This document shows, piece by piece, positions 1 through 6,773 of a stretch of 7,132 nt of DNA (its first letter is position 1; each line of letters begins with the position of its first letter). The position numbers and the translations under genes are program-made. Origin of the DNA: Deltaproteobacteria bacterium (lineage in GTDB: Bacteria > Desulfobacterota > JADFXK01); the NCBI GenBank assembly GCA_015233285.1, contig JADFYA010000191.1:1-7132 (forward strand). Reading direction: 5' to 3'. The notes beneath the pieces were generated by a model. The model ran no database searches, was not told the DNA's origin, and saw only the letters and a list, made by a program, of their open reading frames with translations.

Positions 1-2
1 CG

Positions 3-3000
3 GTGGAGCATCCCGACACCCCCGATAATTACATGACCAATCTGCTAAAGCTGATCGAACAAAAAGAAAAGATAAGCACCATCGGGTTGGATCTAAACCC
101 AGACAACATTGAAGGGACTCCGACACCTGTGTTGGAAAACCTGGATAAGCTGATCCTGTATGGGTTTTCCGAGGAACTGATTGAAGAGATCCTTTTCCTG
201 GTTCTGGGCCATACCTGCATGTCCCGGGTGGCCCAAGGCAAAATCCCGCCCCGGATGCTCAAGAGCGTAACCGATCGGGCCAAAACGTCACGGCCGGAAG
301 AAGCACTGGAGTTACTTAAAAAAAGCCGCCTCATTTCATACGCCGAAATAGCGACCATCCTAGGCGATTATTTTACTTTGAATCATGCCATGGAAATTTT
401 TAGGATCTATGATAACGCCATCCAGGTAGCGGCCAGTGATAAACTTGACTGGGATACCTTATATGATCAGATTACTGAAGGTTTCGACGTGGCCTACAGC
501 CGGGCCACCAAAAGGATATTGAAGCTCTTCAATTTATTCGAATACCTGTACACCTGGCCGGATCTGGTCGGAAAGGGAGAAAAACAACTTGAAGTTCTGG
601 CCGGATATGACCCGGACCAAATCACGCGGATCCGAATGGTCACCAACCTGGTGTCCATCGCTGAAAGATACAAAAAATTTATGCCGGGACGACTCGGAGC
701 CGGCCATACTACTTTCTTTAAGCGGATCCTGCTGTTCAGCTTCCACGGCACCGGGCGGGTCTTCCCCAAGTTAGGAGTGGATGTAGGTTTTTCTTTGCTC
801 TGGATAGTAGTGAATGCGTCGCCCCGGAATGTGGTCAACTTTAACCCCATCAGCGCGGATCTGCTGTTCATCGATTTAGACATCAGACTTTCCTATCTTA
901 AAACAGCCATTTCAGCCATGCCGCCAACCTGCTTTTCCCCCAAGATTTTTGATCGGATCCGAAAAGAATTGGAAGATGGCTGGCCGGTTTATTTCTGGAA
1001 CAGCGGCCTGTGCCTAAGATTAAACCCGGTATCCGGAGCCACCGACGTTACCTTCAACAATTTTGAGAAGTTAATTATAAGATTACGAAATATCCTAACC
1101 GAGACGTCCAATTCTTCACCCAAGGACATGCCGACGAAGATGCTGACCCGGCTGGAGGCCCCTTTTTCCCGGCTATGGGCTTATAAGATTTATCTTAATC
1201 TCCACTTGTCCCGAATCGAATCCGACGGTTTGCCCATCGATCAGAGCGCTTACCAGGAATTAGACCGAATTCGAGAGTTGGAAAACGACGTCCGGACCAC
1301 CTTTGCCCCCTATATCTTCGTATTCCATGATGTTTCTGATAATTTTAAGAAGCTCTACGACCTATCGCCTACGGCTCTACGATTCCTGTTTAGAGAATTC
1401 ATGGAGTTGAAGAACGTGTCCGGGCCTGACCGGTCTATTTCGGAAATAATCTTGAGACGTCTTAATAAACTCCAAGTCTTGTTTCGAGGCGAAAAAAACC
1501 TGTTCCAGGACAAATCCATCTTCCGAATGATGGCCCAGAGCGAATTCGGTCCGCTCATCGATGGGACCATCAGCGCCAGTTCCAACCAGGTGGATACCTT
1601 AATCTCTATCATGGACCAGGTTAAAGGGGATCAAGCCTATCTCAAGGCATTGACCCTGGCTTTGATATTCCAGGATATCGGTAAGTTGCCGGAAAACGTC
1701 AGACGATATTCCGATAAAGAGGAGTTCTTTCATCATGCGGAAATCGGATGGCGGGTCCTGACCGAAGAATCCATCCTAAACCGATATGAAGACGACCCCC
1801 GGTCCGTCGCCCTGACTGAATTCCTGGTCCGACATCATGGTCTGTTAGGCCACGTGGTGAAAGGCGAATTCTCCTGGCTCAGTTTGGAACTGGTAACCGA
1901 CAAAAAAGACCGTCGCCTCTGGGATCTACTTTTCATCCACTCAATTATCACCACTGCGGCCATAAAAGAAGAAATTCTAACCGAGGATACCCTAAACACA
2001 TTTTTTCAGATCTATCGGGCCGGTGTGTTGGTCCTGGAAGGCGTCACGGATTGGCACCGGATGCAAGAAATCCGGTTCAAGCGTTTGGCTGCCGACATTC
2101 CCGAAAAGTTCATGGACGAGGTAGGCGGACCAGAGTCAGCCGGCCGCACCGTGGCGGTATGGGAGAGATTTCTTAACATCATCAGCCTGGGCCATATTTC
2201 TTACCAGGACATCATCGCCCACCGCACAGACACTCCCCCGGTTTACATCTACCGCAAAAAAAATCTCAAAAGCGTCGGCAAAAACACCTTTGAGAAAGAC
2301 TTGTACGAAGCGGCCAGAATCTCCAATATCCTCAGAGCACTCAGTCCTCAGACCAAAGTATTGATGACCAACTACCTGAACCCGGAAACCGACCGAGTCA
2401 GAATACTAGGTTTCGGCGAGGTGTCCAGGTACCTGAACTATGCTAATCAAATTAAAATGCTTTTGATCGGCCTGGCCGCCATACATGAAAAATTCCCTAA
2501 CCGATCAGAAACCTGGTTTCTTAACTTTTACTTACTCCGCCGGGATATCCCCAAGAGATTTGAAGCTGTTAATGAATTCCTAAACGATATCACTTCCGAA
2601 GATATCATCGGCCGCCCAGCCCTGGTCCTGTCCCTGTTTACGGCTCACCAGGGGATTGTCCTCGAACCCAACACAGAATGGCCGACACTGGTTTACAAAT
2701 ACATCGACCCCATCAACGTCGATTCCTATATCGAACGGCTGGAATCAATTGGAGAACTAAGCAAACTAAAGCTATTGTATCAAAGAAAAATGCGGTTACT
2801 CAGGAAAACATCACGATTCACCGAAGACTATCAAGAGGCATTGGAAAAGGCTTTTGAAGCCAACCTGACCCGATTGACCGAAAGGCTATTAGCCAAGGCC
2901 AGGGACAGGATGGCCCGGCAACGGAGTTTCATAAAGTTGATTAGAATTTATGACGACATCAAAATGAAATCTGAGGAAACGGGCTTTTCCAACGAACAGA

Positions 3001-3242
3001 TGCAGCATCTCCGGGACATTTACGACATGGTCAACGACGATCTCCGCGACCGAAAACAAGCAGCTATCATAAACCATATTAGTCACCTACATAGTCCGAC
3101 GGCCCTGGATCGCTACTGGGAATCCGTCAAGACCTATCTTGCGGCCAACCAACAGTATGTGGGCAAAGAAATGGAAAACATCGTCGCCCAAGCCTTTGAT
3201 GAACGGATGGACCTCCTCCGCGAAACCAGGACCACACCCTAG
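3..3242 (+). CDS. Large HD-like domain protein of unknown function (5' end possibly outside the window)
   Basis: I do not recognise a named gene. The open frame covers 1,079 codons and begins two bases from the window edge with GTG, so the true start may lie further left; ATG at codon 11 (position 33) is an alternative without a visible ribosome binding site. The protein looks cytosolic, helix-rich and free of signal peptide or membrane segments. Residues about 550-655 resemble an HD phosphohydrolase fold: FQDIGK (556-561), HHAEIG (577-582), RHHG (610-613) and a helix IHSIITTAA (645-653). The first His of the HD pair is Gln557, Asp558 is kept, and the last metal-binding Asp is not evident, so activity is doubtful. 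A stretch at 249-263 (GTGRVFPKLGVDVGF) faintly recalls the G-x-G-R...D-x-D nucleotidyltransferase signature of GlnD-type enzymes, but this is weak. Residues about 925-1075 are charged and heptad-like, probably coiled coil. It converges on arnD, so it is transcribed separately. Coding is confident; function is not. Confidence 0.9.
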   Translation: MEHPDTPDNYMTNLLKLIEQKEKISTIGLDLNPDNIEGTPTPVLENLDKLILYGFSEELIEEILFLVLGHTCMSRVAQGKIPPRMLKSVTDRAKTSRPEEALELLKKSRLISYAEIATILGDYFTLNHAMEIFRIYDNAIQVAASDKLDWDTLYDQITEGFDVAYSRATKRILKLFNLFEYLYTWPDLVGKGEKQLEVLAGYDPDQITRIRMVTNLVSIAERYKKFMPGRLGAGHTTFFKRILLFSFHGTGRVFPKLGVDVGFSLLWIVVNASPRNVVNFNPISADLLFIDLDIRLSYLKTAISAMPPTCFSPKIFDRIRKELEDGWPVYFWNSGLCLRLNPVSGATDVTFNNFEKLIIRLRNILTETSNSSPKDMPTKMLTRLEAPFSRLWAYKIYLNLHLSRIESDGLPIDQSAYQELDRIRELENDVRTTFAPYIFVFHDVSDNFKKLYDLSPTALRFLFREFMELKNVSGPDRSISEIILRRLNKLQVLFRGEKNLFQDKSIFRMMAQSEFGPLIDGTISASSNQVDTLISIMDQVKGDQAYLKALTLALIFQDIGKLPENVRRYSDKEEFFHHAEIGWRVLTEESILNRYEDDPRSVALTEFLVRHHGLLGHVVKGEFSWLSLELVTDKKDRRLWDLLFIHSIITTAAIKEEILTEDTLNTFFQIYRAGVLVLEGVTDWHRMQEIRFKRLAADIPEKFMDEVGGPESAGRTVAVWERFLNIISLGHISYQDIIAHRTDTPPVYIYRKKNLKSVGKNTFEKDLYEAARISNILRALSPQTKVLMTNYLNPETDRVRILGFGEVSRYLNYANQIKMLLIGLAAIHEKFPNRSETWFLNFYLLRRDIPKRFEAVNEFLNDITSEDIIGRPALVLSLFTAHQGIVLEPNTEWPTLVYKYIDPINVDSYIERLESIGELSKLKLLYQRKMRLLRKTSRFTEDYQEALEKAFEANLTRLTERLLAKARDRMARQRSFIKLIRIYDDIKMKSEETGFSNEQMQHLRDIYDMVNDDLRDRKQAAIINHISHLHSPTALDRYWESVKTYLAANQQYVGKEMENIVAQAFDERMDLLRETRTTP

Positions 3243-3302
3243 GCATTGAGATAGTCACATCATAAACTCTTCTTTTGAATTCCAAGCTATTACTTGAATA
3301 AG

Positions 3303-3343
3303 CCGCCGGGGCGTTTTAATCTCATTGGTTAAATACGCGGCGG
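3303..3343. repeat. Imperfect inverted repeat (hairpin) in the convergent gap, possible two-way transcript end
   Basis: Between the stop of the rightward large gene (3242) and the stop of leftward arnD (3379), two arms can pair: CCGCC (3303-3307), GCGT (3311-3314) and TTTAA (3315-3319) with TTAAA (3329-3333), ACGC (3335-3338) and GGCGG (3339-3343). The stem has 14 pairs, a three-base bulge (3308-3310), a one-base bulge (3334) and a nine-base loop. Its place between converging genes suits a shared terminator or mRNA 3' end stabiliser. Neither side carries a clean T-tract, so it is not a textbook intrinsic terminator. The rest of the 136-base gap shows nothing recognisable. Confidence 0.5.
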
Positions 3344-3378
3344 GAGCATCATTAGCCTCCATCGGGGCGACGGCCAGA

Positions 3379-4281
3379 TCATCTCTGGAGGGCCACCTGA
3401 CCGGCGCGGCCGGGGAGAAAGCCCATGACTACCGGGGACGAAGGCAAATCTTCCCCTAAAGGCAGATTGGCCGCCACCTCTTCCAGGGTCACGAAACCGG
3501 CCCCACGGTCCTGCAATACCCGGATGATGCTCAAGAAATCATTCAAGTATCCCCGGCCTTCGATCTCCGCATGGATGGTCATGACATTCAGTTGAGTTTT
3601 CTTAATGTGGCTGAGCATGGCCGCGGCCAACTGGTCTCGGCCGACGCCGGGCAGCCCCATGATCTCGTCCATGGTGGGCATAGTCGTGGGAATTTGAGGA
3701 GTCAGATAATGGATGCCGTCCAGGTCGGGACGAAAAGGATGCCGCCCCCTGGTATCGCTGGCATACTTAAACCCAATTAAATCTTGCACGGCCAGGCTGG
3801 CCCGGGAGACTTGCCACCCCGGTGAGGCAAAAGCCCTGACCTGCCGCCCGGTCAATCGGGTCACCGCATCTATTCCCGCGGTCATCTGCTCCTGCACCTG
3901 GGCTTCACCCAGCCTGCCCAGGTGGTCATGCCAGAAGACATGATCGTAGCCATGCACCCCGATTTCATGCTCCGTCTCGCCCAGGGCCGCCAATACTCCT
4001 TTGGTCCGTTCCCCGATCATCGGAGCGGGAAGTAACGTACCGTAAAACAAGGTCTTAAAGCCATAGGCCGCCGGAGCCCGATTCCGGATCATTTTGTTCA
4101 AAAAACCCTTCCGCCGAAAGACCCGGAAAATGGCTCGGCCCGAATTATCCGGACCCAGGGATAGAAAAAATGTGGCCCTGATGCCTCGCGATCCAAGCGC
4201 CCGGCACAACCGGGGCACCCCTTCCCGCAACCCCACCAGTGTGTCCACATCCACCTTTAAGGCAACCTGGACCTGATTCAT
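3379..4281 (-). CDS. arnD: ArnD, 4-deoxy-4-formamido-L-arabinose-phosphoundecaprenol deformylase
   Basis: This NodB-fold polysaccharide deacetylase family enzyme removes the formyl group from undecaprenyl-phosphate-L-Ara4FN at the inner membrane, giving the donor used to modify lipid A. The 300-residue product matches ArnD length (about 296-300 in enterobacteria) and keeps its landmarks in order: VDVDT (10-14) with the metal-binding and catalytic aspartates, REGVPRL (19-25), LGPDNSGR (42-49), VHGYDH (109-114) for the zinc-binding histidine motif, FASPGW (151-156), SDTRG and PFRP (175-185), QIPTTMPTMDE (196-206) and TIHAE (235-239). The start is ATG at 4281, in an ATGA overlap with the arnA-like stop and preceded by AGG eight bases away; an in-frame GTG at 4290 is less likely. 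It is the last gene of the tautomerase-arnA-arnD operon. The C-terminus ends without extra domains. Family assignment is confident; the exact sugar-lipid substrate in this organism is inferred. Confidence 0.92.
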   Translation of the reverse strand: MNQVQVALKVDVDTLVGLREGVPRLCRALGSRGIRATFFLSLGPDNSGRAIFRVFRRKGFLNKMIRNRAPAAYGFKTLFYGTLLPAPMIGERTKGVLAALGETEHEIGVHGYDHVFWHDHLGRLGEAQVQEQMTAGIDAVTRLTGRQVRAFASPGWQVSRASLAVQDLIGFKYASDTRGRHPFRPDLDGIHYLTPQIPTTMPTMDEIMGLPGVGRDQLAAAMLSHIKKTQLNVMTIHAEIEGRGYLNDFLSIIRVLQDRGAGFVTLEEVAANLPLGEDLPSSPVVMGFLPGRAGQVALQR

Positions 4282-5339
4282 CGGGCACACCTCGGCTGGA
4301 CTTTGGCATCATCACCCATGGCCTTAATCTCTTCCAAAAAGAAATCCAGGGTATATTTCAAGGCGTCGTCCAGGCTGGTTCTGGGTTCCCAGCCCAAGAT
4401 GCTCCGGGCCTTTTGAATGGACGGGCGGCGGTAAAGGATGTCTTCGTAATCTTTGCCATAATAATCTTGATGACTGGTGCCGATAATGTCCGAGTAGGCC
4501 GGGTCATGGGCGTGGTCCGGATGGGCCCGGAACAACCCCAGAAGTCTTTCGGCCAGATCTTTGACCGAACATTCATTGCCGGGAGCTCCGATGTTGAATA
4601 TCTGCCCGTCACAACGATTATCGCTGTTTCTGATGATCTCCATCAAGCAATCAATGCCGTCTTCCACGTAAGTAAAACACCGTTTTTGGGATCCGCCGTC
4701 GACCAGATTAATAGGTTCCCGCTTAACCAGGTTGATGATGAACTGAGTCACCACCCGAGAACTGCCTTCCAAGGCGGAGTCAATGTCGTCGAGCTTGGGA
4801 CCGATCCAGTTAAAAGGCCTAATCAGGGTAAATTGGAGCTTTTGCTGCGCCCCATAGGCCCAGATGACCCTATCCATCAATTGCTTGGAGCAACTGTAAA
4901 TCCAGCGCTGTTTATGAATTGGTCCCAGCACCAGCCGGCTCTTTTCCTCGTCGAATTCCTGGTCGGTGCACATTCCATAGACCTCGGAGGTGGACGGGAA
5001 GATGACCCGTTTCCGGTATTTGACACAATATCTAATGACCTTGAGATTCTCTTCAAAATCGATCCCGAACACCTCCAGGGGCCGTTCCACATACGCCTTG
5101 GGCGTGGCAATGGCCACTAACGGCAACACCACATCGCATTTCTTGACATGGTATTCAATCCATTCTTTGTTGATGGAGATATCCCCTTCTATGTACTTAA
5201 ATCTGGGGTTGGCTAAGGAATGGGACAACTTATGGCACGACAGGTCCATGCCGTAAACCTCCCAATCCGTGGTATCCATGATTCTCTTGACCAGACTGTT
5301 GCCGATAAACCCATTAACTCCAAGAATAAGTATTTTCAT
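4278..5339 (-). CDS. arnA: ArnA decarboxylase half: UDP-glucuronate 4-oxidase/decarboxylase (SDR family), no formyltransferase domain
   Basis: The 353-residue protein corresponds to the C-terminal domain of enterobacterial ArnA, which uses NAD+ to oxidise UDP-glucuronate at C4 and decarboxylate it to UDP-4-keto-pentose, the first committed step to L-Ara4N. It is an extended short-chain dehydrogenase: Rossmann motif GVNGFIG (7-13), EGDISI (51-56), the near-invariant WIEYHVKKCDVVLPL (60-74), STSEVYG (116-122) with Glu119 aligning to E. coli Glu434, YSCSK (148-152) with the SDR Tyr and Lys, RPFNWIGP (174-181), and RRPSI (304-308) where Arg304 matches E. coli Arg619. The formyltransferase domain found at the N-terminus of E. 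coli ArnA is missing: the gene starts at the Rossmann fold behind AAAGG (5346-5350), six bases from ATG. It starts 1 bp after the tautomerase stop and overlaps arnD by 4 bp, so the three are probably co-translated. UDP-xylose synthase is a relative, but the ArnA-specific motifs favour this call. Confidence 0.92.
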   Translation of the reverse strand: MKILILGVNGFIGNSLVKRIMDTTDWEVYGMDLSCHKLSHSLANPRFKYIEGDISINKEWIEYHVKKCDVVLPLVAIATPKAYVERPLEVFGIDFEENLKVIRYCVKYRKRVIFPSTSEVYGMCTDQEFDEEKSRLVLGPIHKQRWIYSCSKQLMDRVIWAYGAQQKLQFTLIRPFNWIGPKLDDIDSALEGSSRVVTQFIINLVKREPINLVDGGSQKRCFTYVEDGIDCLMEIIRNSDNRCDGQIFNIGAPGNECSVKDLAERLLGLFRAHPDHAHDPAYSDIIGTSHQDYYGKDYEDILYRRPSIQKARSILGWEPRTSLDDALKYTLDFFLEEIKAMGDDAKVQPRCAR

Positions 5340-5340
5340 A

Positions 5341-5730
5341 TTATACCTTTATGTTGAACCCAAAGTCTATTTCCGTGGCCGGAATCCCGCCCCGGATGCC
5401 CCAGTTCTCCAAGGGCGGTTCGTACAGCACGATAAACACATCGTTCGGATCAATGTCCAGGTCGACCAAGTTTTTTACGATAAATTGATAAAGCCGCCGC
5501 TTGGCCTCTTTAGACCGTCCTGGAAACACGGTTAGTTCCACTAATACGTAGTTATCAGATTTCCCAGGAGGAATCTCAAAATTATCGGGGTCATATTCGA
5601 GCAATCTCTGATTACGGTCCATTGCAGGGATGCTAAAGGCATCAACCAGGGCAGAGTGAACGGCATCCAGTACGGCTTTTTTGTCCGCAAGCGATCTACC
5701 CCGCAAAATGCTGATTTTTACCAACGGCAT
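5341..5730 (-). CDS. Tautomerase-family protein (Tautomerase_2 / YusQ-like)
   Basis: This 129-residue protein belongs to the tautomerase superfamily (4-oxalocrotonate tautomerase and MIF fold). It starts Met-Pro (MPLVKISILRG), so Met removal would expose the N-terminal proline that acts as general base in the family. The family pattern continues with a helix (about 12-31), the segment around DRNQRL (38-43), FPGRSKEAKRRLY (69-81) and a C-terminal part with PPLENWGIRGG (105-115). The length fits the 120-130-residue group of bacterial relatives rather than the 60-residue 4-OT type. The ATG is well supported by GGGAG (5736-5740) five bases upstream. It is the first gene of the operon with the arnA-like gene and arnD. 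Its substrate is unknown; no tautomerase is a known part of L-Ara4N synthesis, so either it acts on a keto-sugar or related metabolite, or the link is only co-expression. The fold is confident, the reaction is not. Confidence 0.88.
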   Translation of the reverse strand: MPLVKISILRGRSLADKKAVLDAVHSALVDAFSIPAMDRNQRLLEYDPDNFEIPPGKSDNYVLVELTVFPGRSKEAKRRLYQFIVKNLVDLDIDPNDVFIVLYEPPLENWGIRGGIPATEIDFGFNIKV

Positions 5731-5842
5731 GGTTACTCCCGCTCAAGGTTGAGGACTCAGAGACAGTTGGAGAACCTGATTTATCATTTAGTTCAAGGAG
5801 AATTGACCATTGAGGTAAACCCGCAAAGCTCCGCGGCCGTAA

Positions 5843-5871
5843 AGTATAACTGATTTGGGCGGCGAGTTCAA
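5843..5871 (-). promoter_or_regulatory. Candidate sigma70-type promoter for the tautomerase-arnA-arnD operon
   Basis: Reading leftward, TTGAAC (5871-5866) and TATACT (5848-5843) are separated by exactly 17 bases. They match four of six bases of the -35 consensus and five of six of the -10 consensus. Transcription would start near 5835 and leave a 5' leader of about 105 bases before the tautomerase ATG at 5730. The leader ends in a good ribosome binding site and holds short CTCC segments that could pair with it, but I see no known riboswitch. The -35 element overlaps the stop of the possible small ORF upstream. Confidence 0.55.
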
Positions 5872-5996
5872 TGAATTAATCTTTTTCGAGTCTCCTCTAT
5901 ATCTTTGACAAATTTTGGCATGAATTTATCAGAATCTTTTTTTGGGCTGACGACGAAGAGTCTGCCCGGAAAAATCAAAGTGGGAATAGTTGGCAA
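5868..5996 (-). CDS. Possible 42-codon ORF or gene remnant after the HEPN gene
   Basis: The 280-base stretch between the HEPN stop and the tautomerase start holds an open leftward frame that would encode 42 residues from a TTG codon at 5996, with GGAG eight bases upstream (6008-6005). The product has protein-like composition: a hydrophobic start (PTIPTLIFPGRLFVVS), then a charged, probably helical end (DKFMPKFVKDIEETRKRL). I do not recognise a family. The frame stays open back to a TGA at 6020-6018, inside the HEPN gene end, so it could also be the 3' remnant of a disrupted gene. The TTG start and short length keep confidence low; its position 14 bases behind the HEPN gene is the main argument that it could be translated. 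Confidence 0.27.
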   Translation of the reverse strand: MPTIPTLIFPGRLFVVSPKKDSDKFMPKFVKDIEETRKRLIH

Positions 5997-6010
5997 ACAA
6001 AAAACTCCTG

Positions 6011-6445
6011 CTAATAATCACCTGGTTGTCCTAACAAGGCACTTAATGAGGAACTTTTCAAAATGGCGTTTTTGACCTTTCTGGCCAATTCCACTGCTTC
6101 TTCAGCCATACCGGTAGTCGGCTCCGGGTAATCACCCGGATAACGTAGTTCGACGCCGTACGGTGTGAGGATTATCACATCTCGTAACGACAGCGCCAGA
6201 TTGGGATCAATAGTTTCAATCAAGTCGAGCAGGACATCAAGATCATGGGTCTTGGGAAAGGCCTTTTGGTGATAGGTTAAAAACGCCTTAAGGTACTTCT
6301 CTGCTGTTTGCTGGGAATGCAAGGCGATGGCATTAGGGAAATCCGCGCCTTCAGAGAACAGATGTTCAGCCAGTTTCATATCGGAATCTGCTTTACGGAG
6401 CCAGGCTGAGACAAGTTTGAGTGTCGGATTTTCAAGCGGCTTCAT
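6011..6445 (-). CDS. HEPN domain protein, partner of the adjacent nucleotidyltransferase
   Basis: The 144-residue protein is a HEPN-domain protein (PF05168-like), an all-helical fold often paired with minimal nucleotidyltransferases in toxin-antitoxin style operons. Visible landmarks are a first helix with WLRKADSDMKLAEHL (15-29), the signature HSQQTAEKYLKAFL (43-56), PKTHDLDVLLD (64-74), and ELRYPGDYPEP (99-109) followed by a last helix. The RNase motif R-x4-6-H seen in toxic HEPN ribonucleases such as HepT is not evident, so I cannot call it a toxin RNase. Its ATG lies 14 bases inside the end of the MNT gene, behind AAGGA (6456-6460) ten bases upstream, so the two are probably translationally coupled. 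In characterised MNT-HEPN pairs the MNT protein adds AMP to the HEPN protein and neutralises it; whether this holds here is inference. Confidence 0.85.
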   Translation of the reverse strand: MKPLENPTLKLVSAWLRKADSDMKLAEHLFSEGADFPNAIALHSQQTAEKYLKAFLTYHQKAFPKTHDLDVLLDLIETIDPNLALSLRDVIILTPYGVELRYPGDYPEPTTGMAEEAVELARKVKNAILKSSSLSALLGQPGDY

Positions 6446-6773
6446 AGATGACCCGTCCTTGCCTGGCTGCGGGATAAGCTATTCCGCCGACCAGATCCTT
6501 GGTGGTCTGATAAGATTGGGTTGAAATTAAAAATATATCAAAAGGATAACCCATTCCTCTAAGTGATGTTCTGATGCGGACATATTCCCCCCGGCGGTCT
6601 GCAATATGGTCTTCCACAACCAGCAGGTCAATGTCGCTGTCACTGGTCATCAGGCTCGATGCCGCGGAACCAAAGAGAATTATCTTATCCGGCCGGGCCA
6701 CGGTCAGAATACGTCTGACGATCTCATTTGTTAAAGATTCATCGATACCCACGGGAAACTCCCCAAAAGTCAT
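6432..6773 (-). CDS. Minimal nucleotidyltransferase (MNT) domain protein, MntA-like
   Basis: This small polymerase-beta-fold nucleotidyltransferase (113 residues from ATG 6773) shows the core motif LFGSAASS (33-40), then SDSDIDLLVVE (44-54) with metal-binding Asp47 and Asp49, and a third acidic site in PFDIFLIS (77-84, Asp79). The usual GSRARG after the GS pair is replaced by GSAASS, so the conserved Arg-Gly is lost, while the three acidic residues remain. MNT proteins of this size usually sit before a HEPN gene and act as antitoxins by transferring AMP to the HEPN partner. Start choice is uncertain: ATG 6773 directly follows the hicA stop (TAG-ATG) but has no evident ribosome binding site, whereas GTG at 6752 (codon 8) has GGGGAG six bases upstream and would give 106 residues. 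The residue numbers given are from the ATG. It overlaps the HEPN gene by 14 bases. Confidence 0.88.
   Translation of the reverse strand: MTFGEFPVGIDESLTNEIVRRILTVARPDKIILFGSAASSLMTSDSDIDLLVVEDHIADRRGEYVRIRTSLRGMGYPFDIFLISTQSYQTTKDLVGGIAYPAARQGRVIYEAA
6759..6764 (-). promoter_or_regulatory. Strong ribosome binding site favouring an internal GTG start for the MNT gene
   Basis: GGGGAG at 6764-6759 lies six bases before GTG at 6752, inside the reading frame that opens at ATG 6773. The upstream ATG is preceded only by CAGCATTAG, with no purine-rich site. The nucleotidyltransferase fold starts after this point, so the shorter protein would be complete. Confidence 0.5.

Noticed and set aside
494..883. 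A 129-codon leftward frame inside the large HD-like gene
   Set aside because: It lacks any family resemblance and is antisense to a frame that is open for more than 1,000 codons.
4279..4290. GTG at 4290 as the arnD start
   Set aside because: ATG 4281 lies in the classic ATGA overlap, has AGG at a good distance, and gives an N-terminus that matches ArnD better.
4239..5120. A 293-codon rightward open frame opposite the arnA-like gene
   Set aside because: It lies antisense to an unmistakable ArnA-decarboxylase gene, its product has no recognisable motif, and long antisense frames are common opposite biased codon use.
5340..5345. TATAAT just before the arnA-like start
   Set aside because: It includes the tautomerase stop codon and ends at the ATG, leaving no room for a leader; AAAGG beside it works as the ribosome binding site.
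5821..5845. GC-rich palindrome near CCGCGGCCG as a terminator for the HEPN transcript
   Set aside because: The pairing is only about four bases once the loop is allowed, no T-tract follows, and it lies downstream of the likely operon promoter.
5656..5853. A rightward 65-codon frame whose end has protein-like composition
   Set aside because: Its first part overlaps the tautomerase gene antisense, it has no good start signal, and the rest coincides with the leftward leader and promoter.
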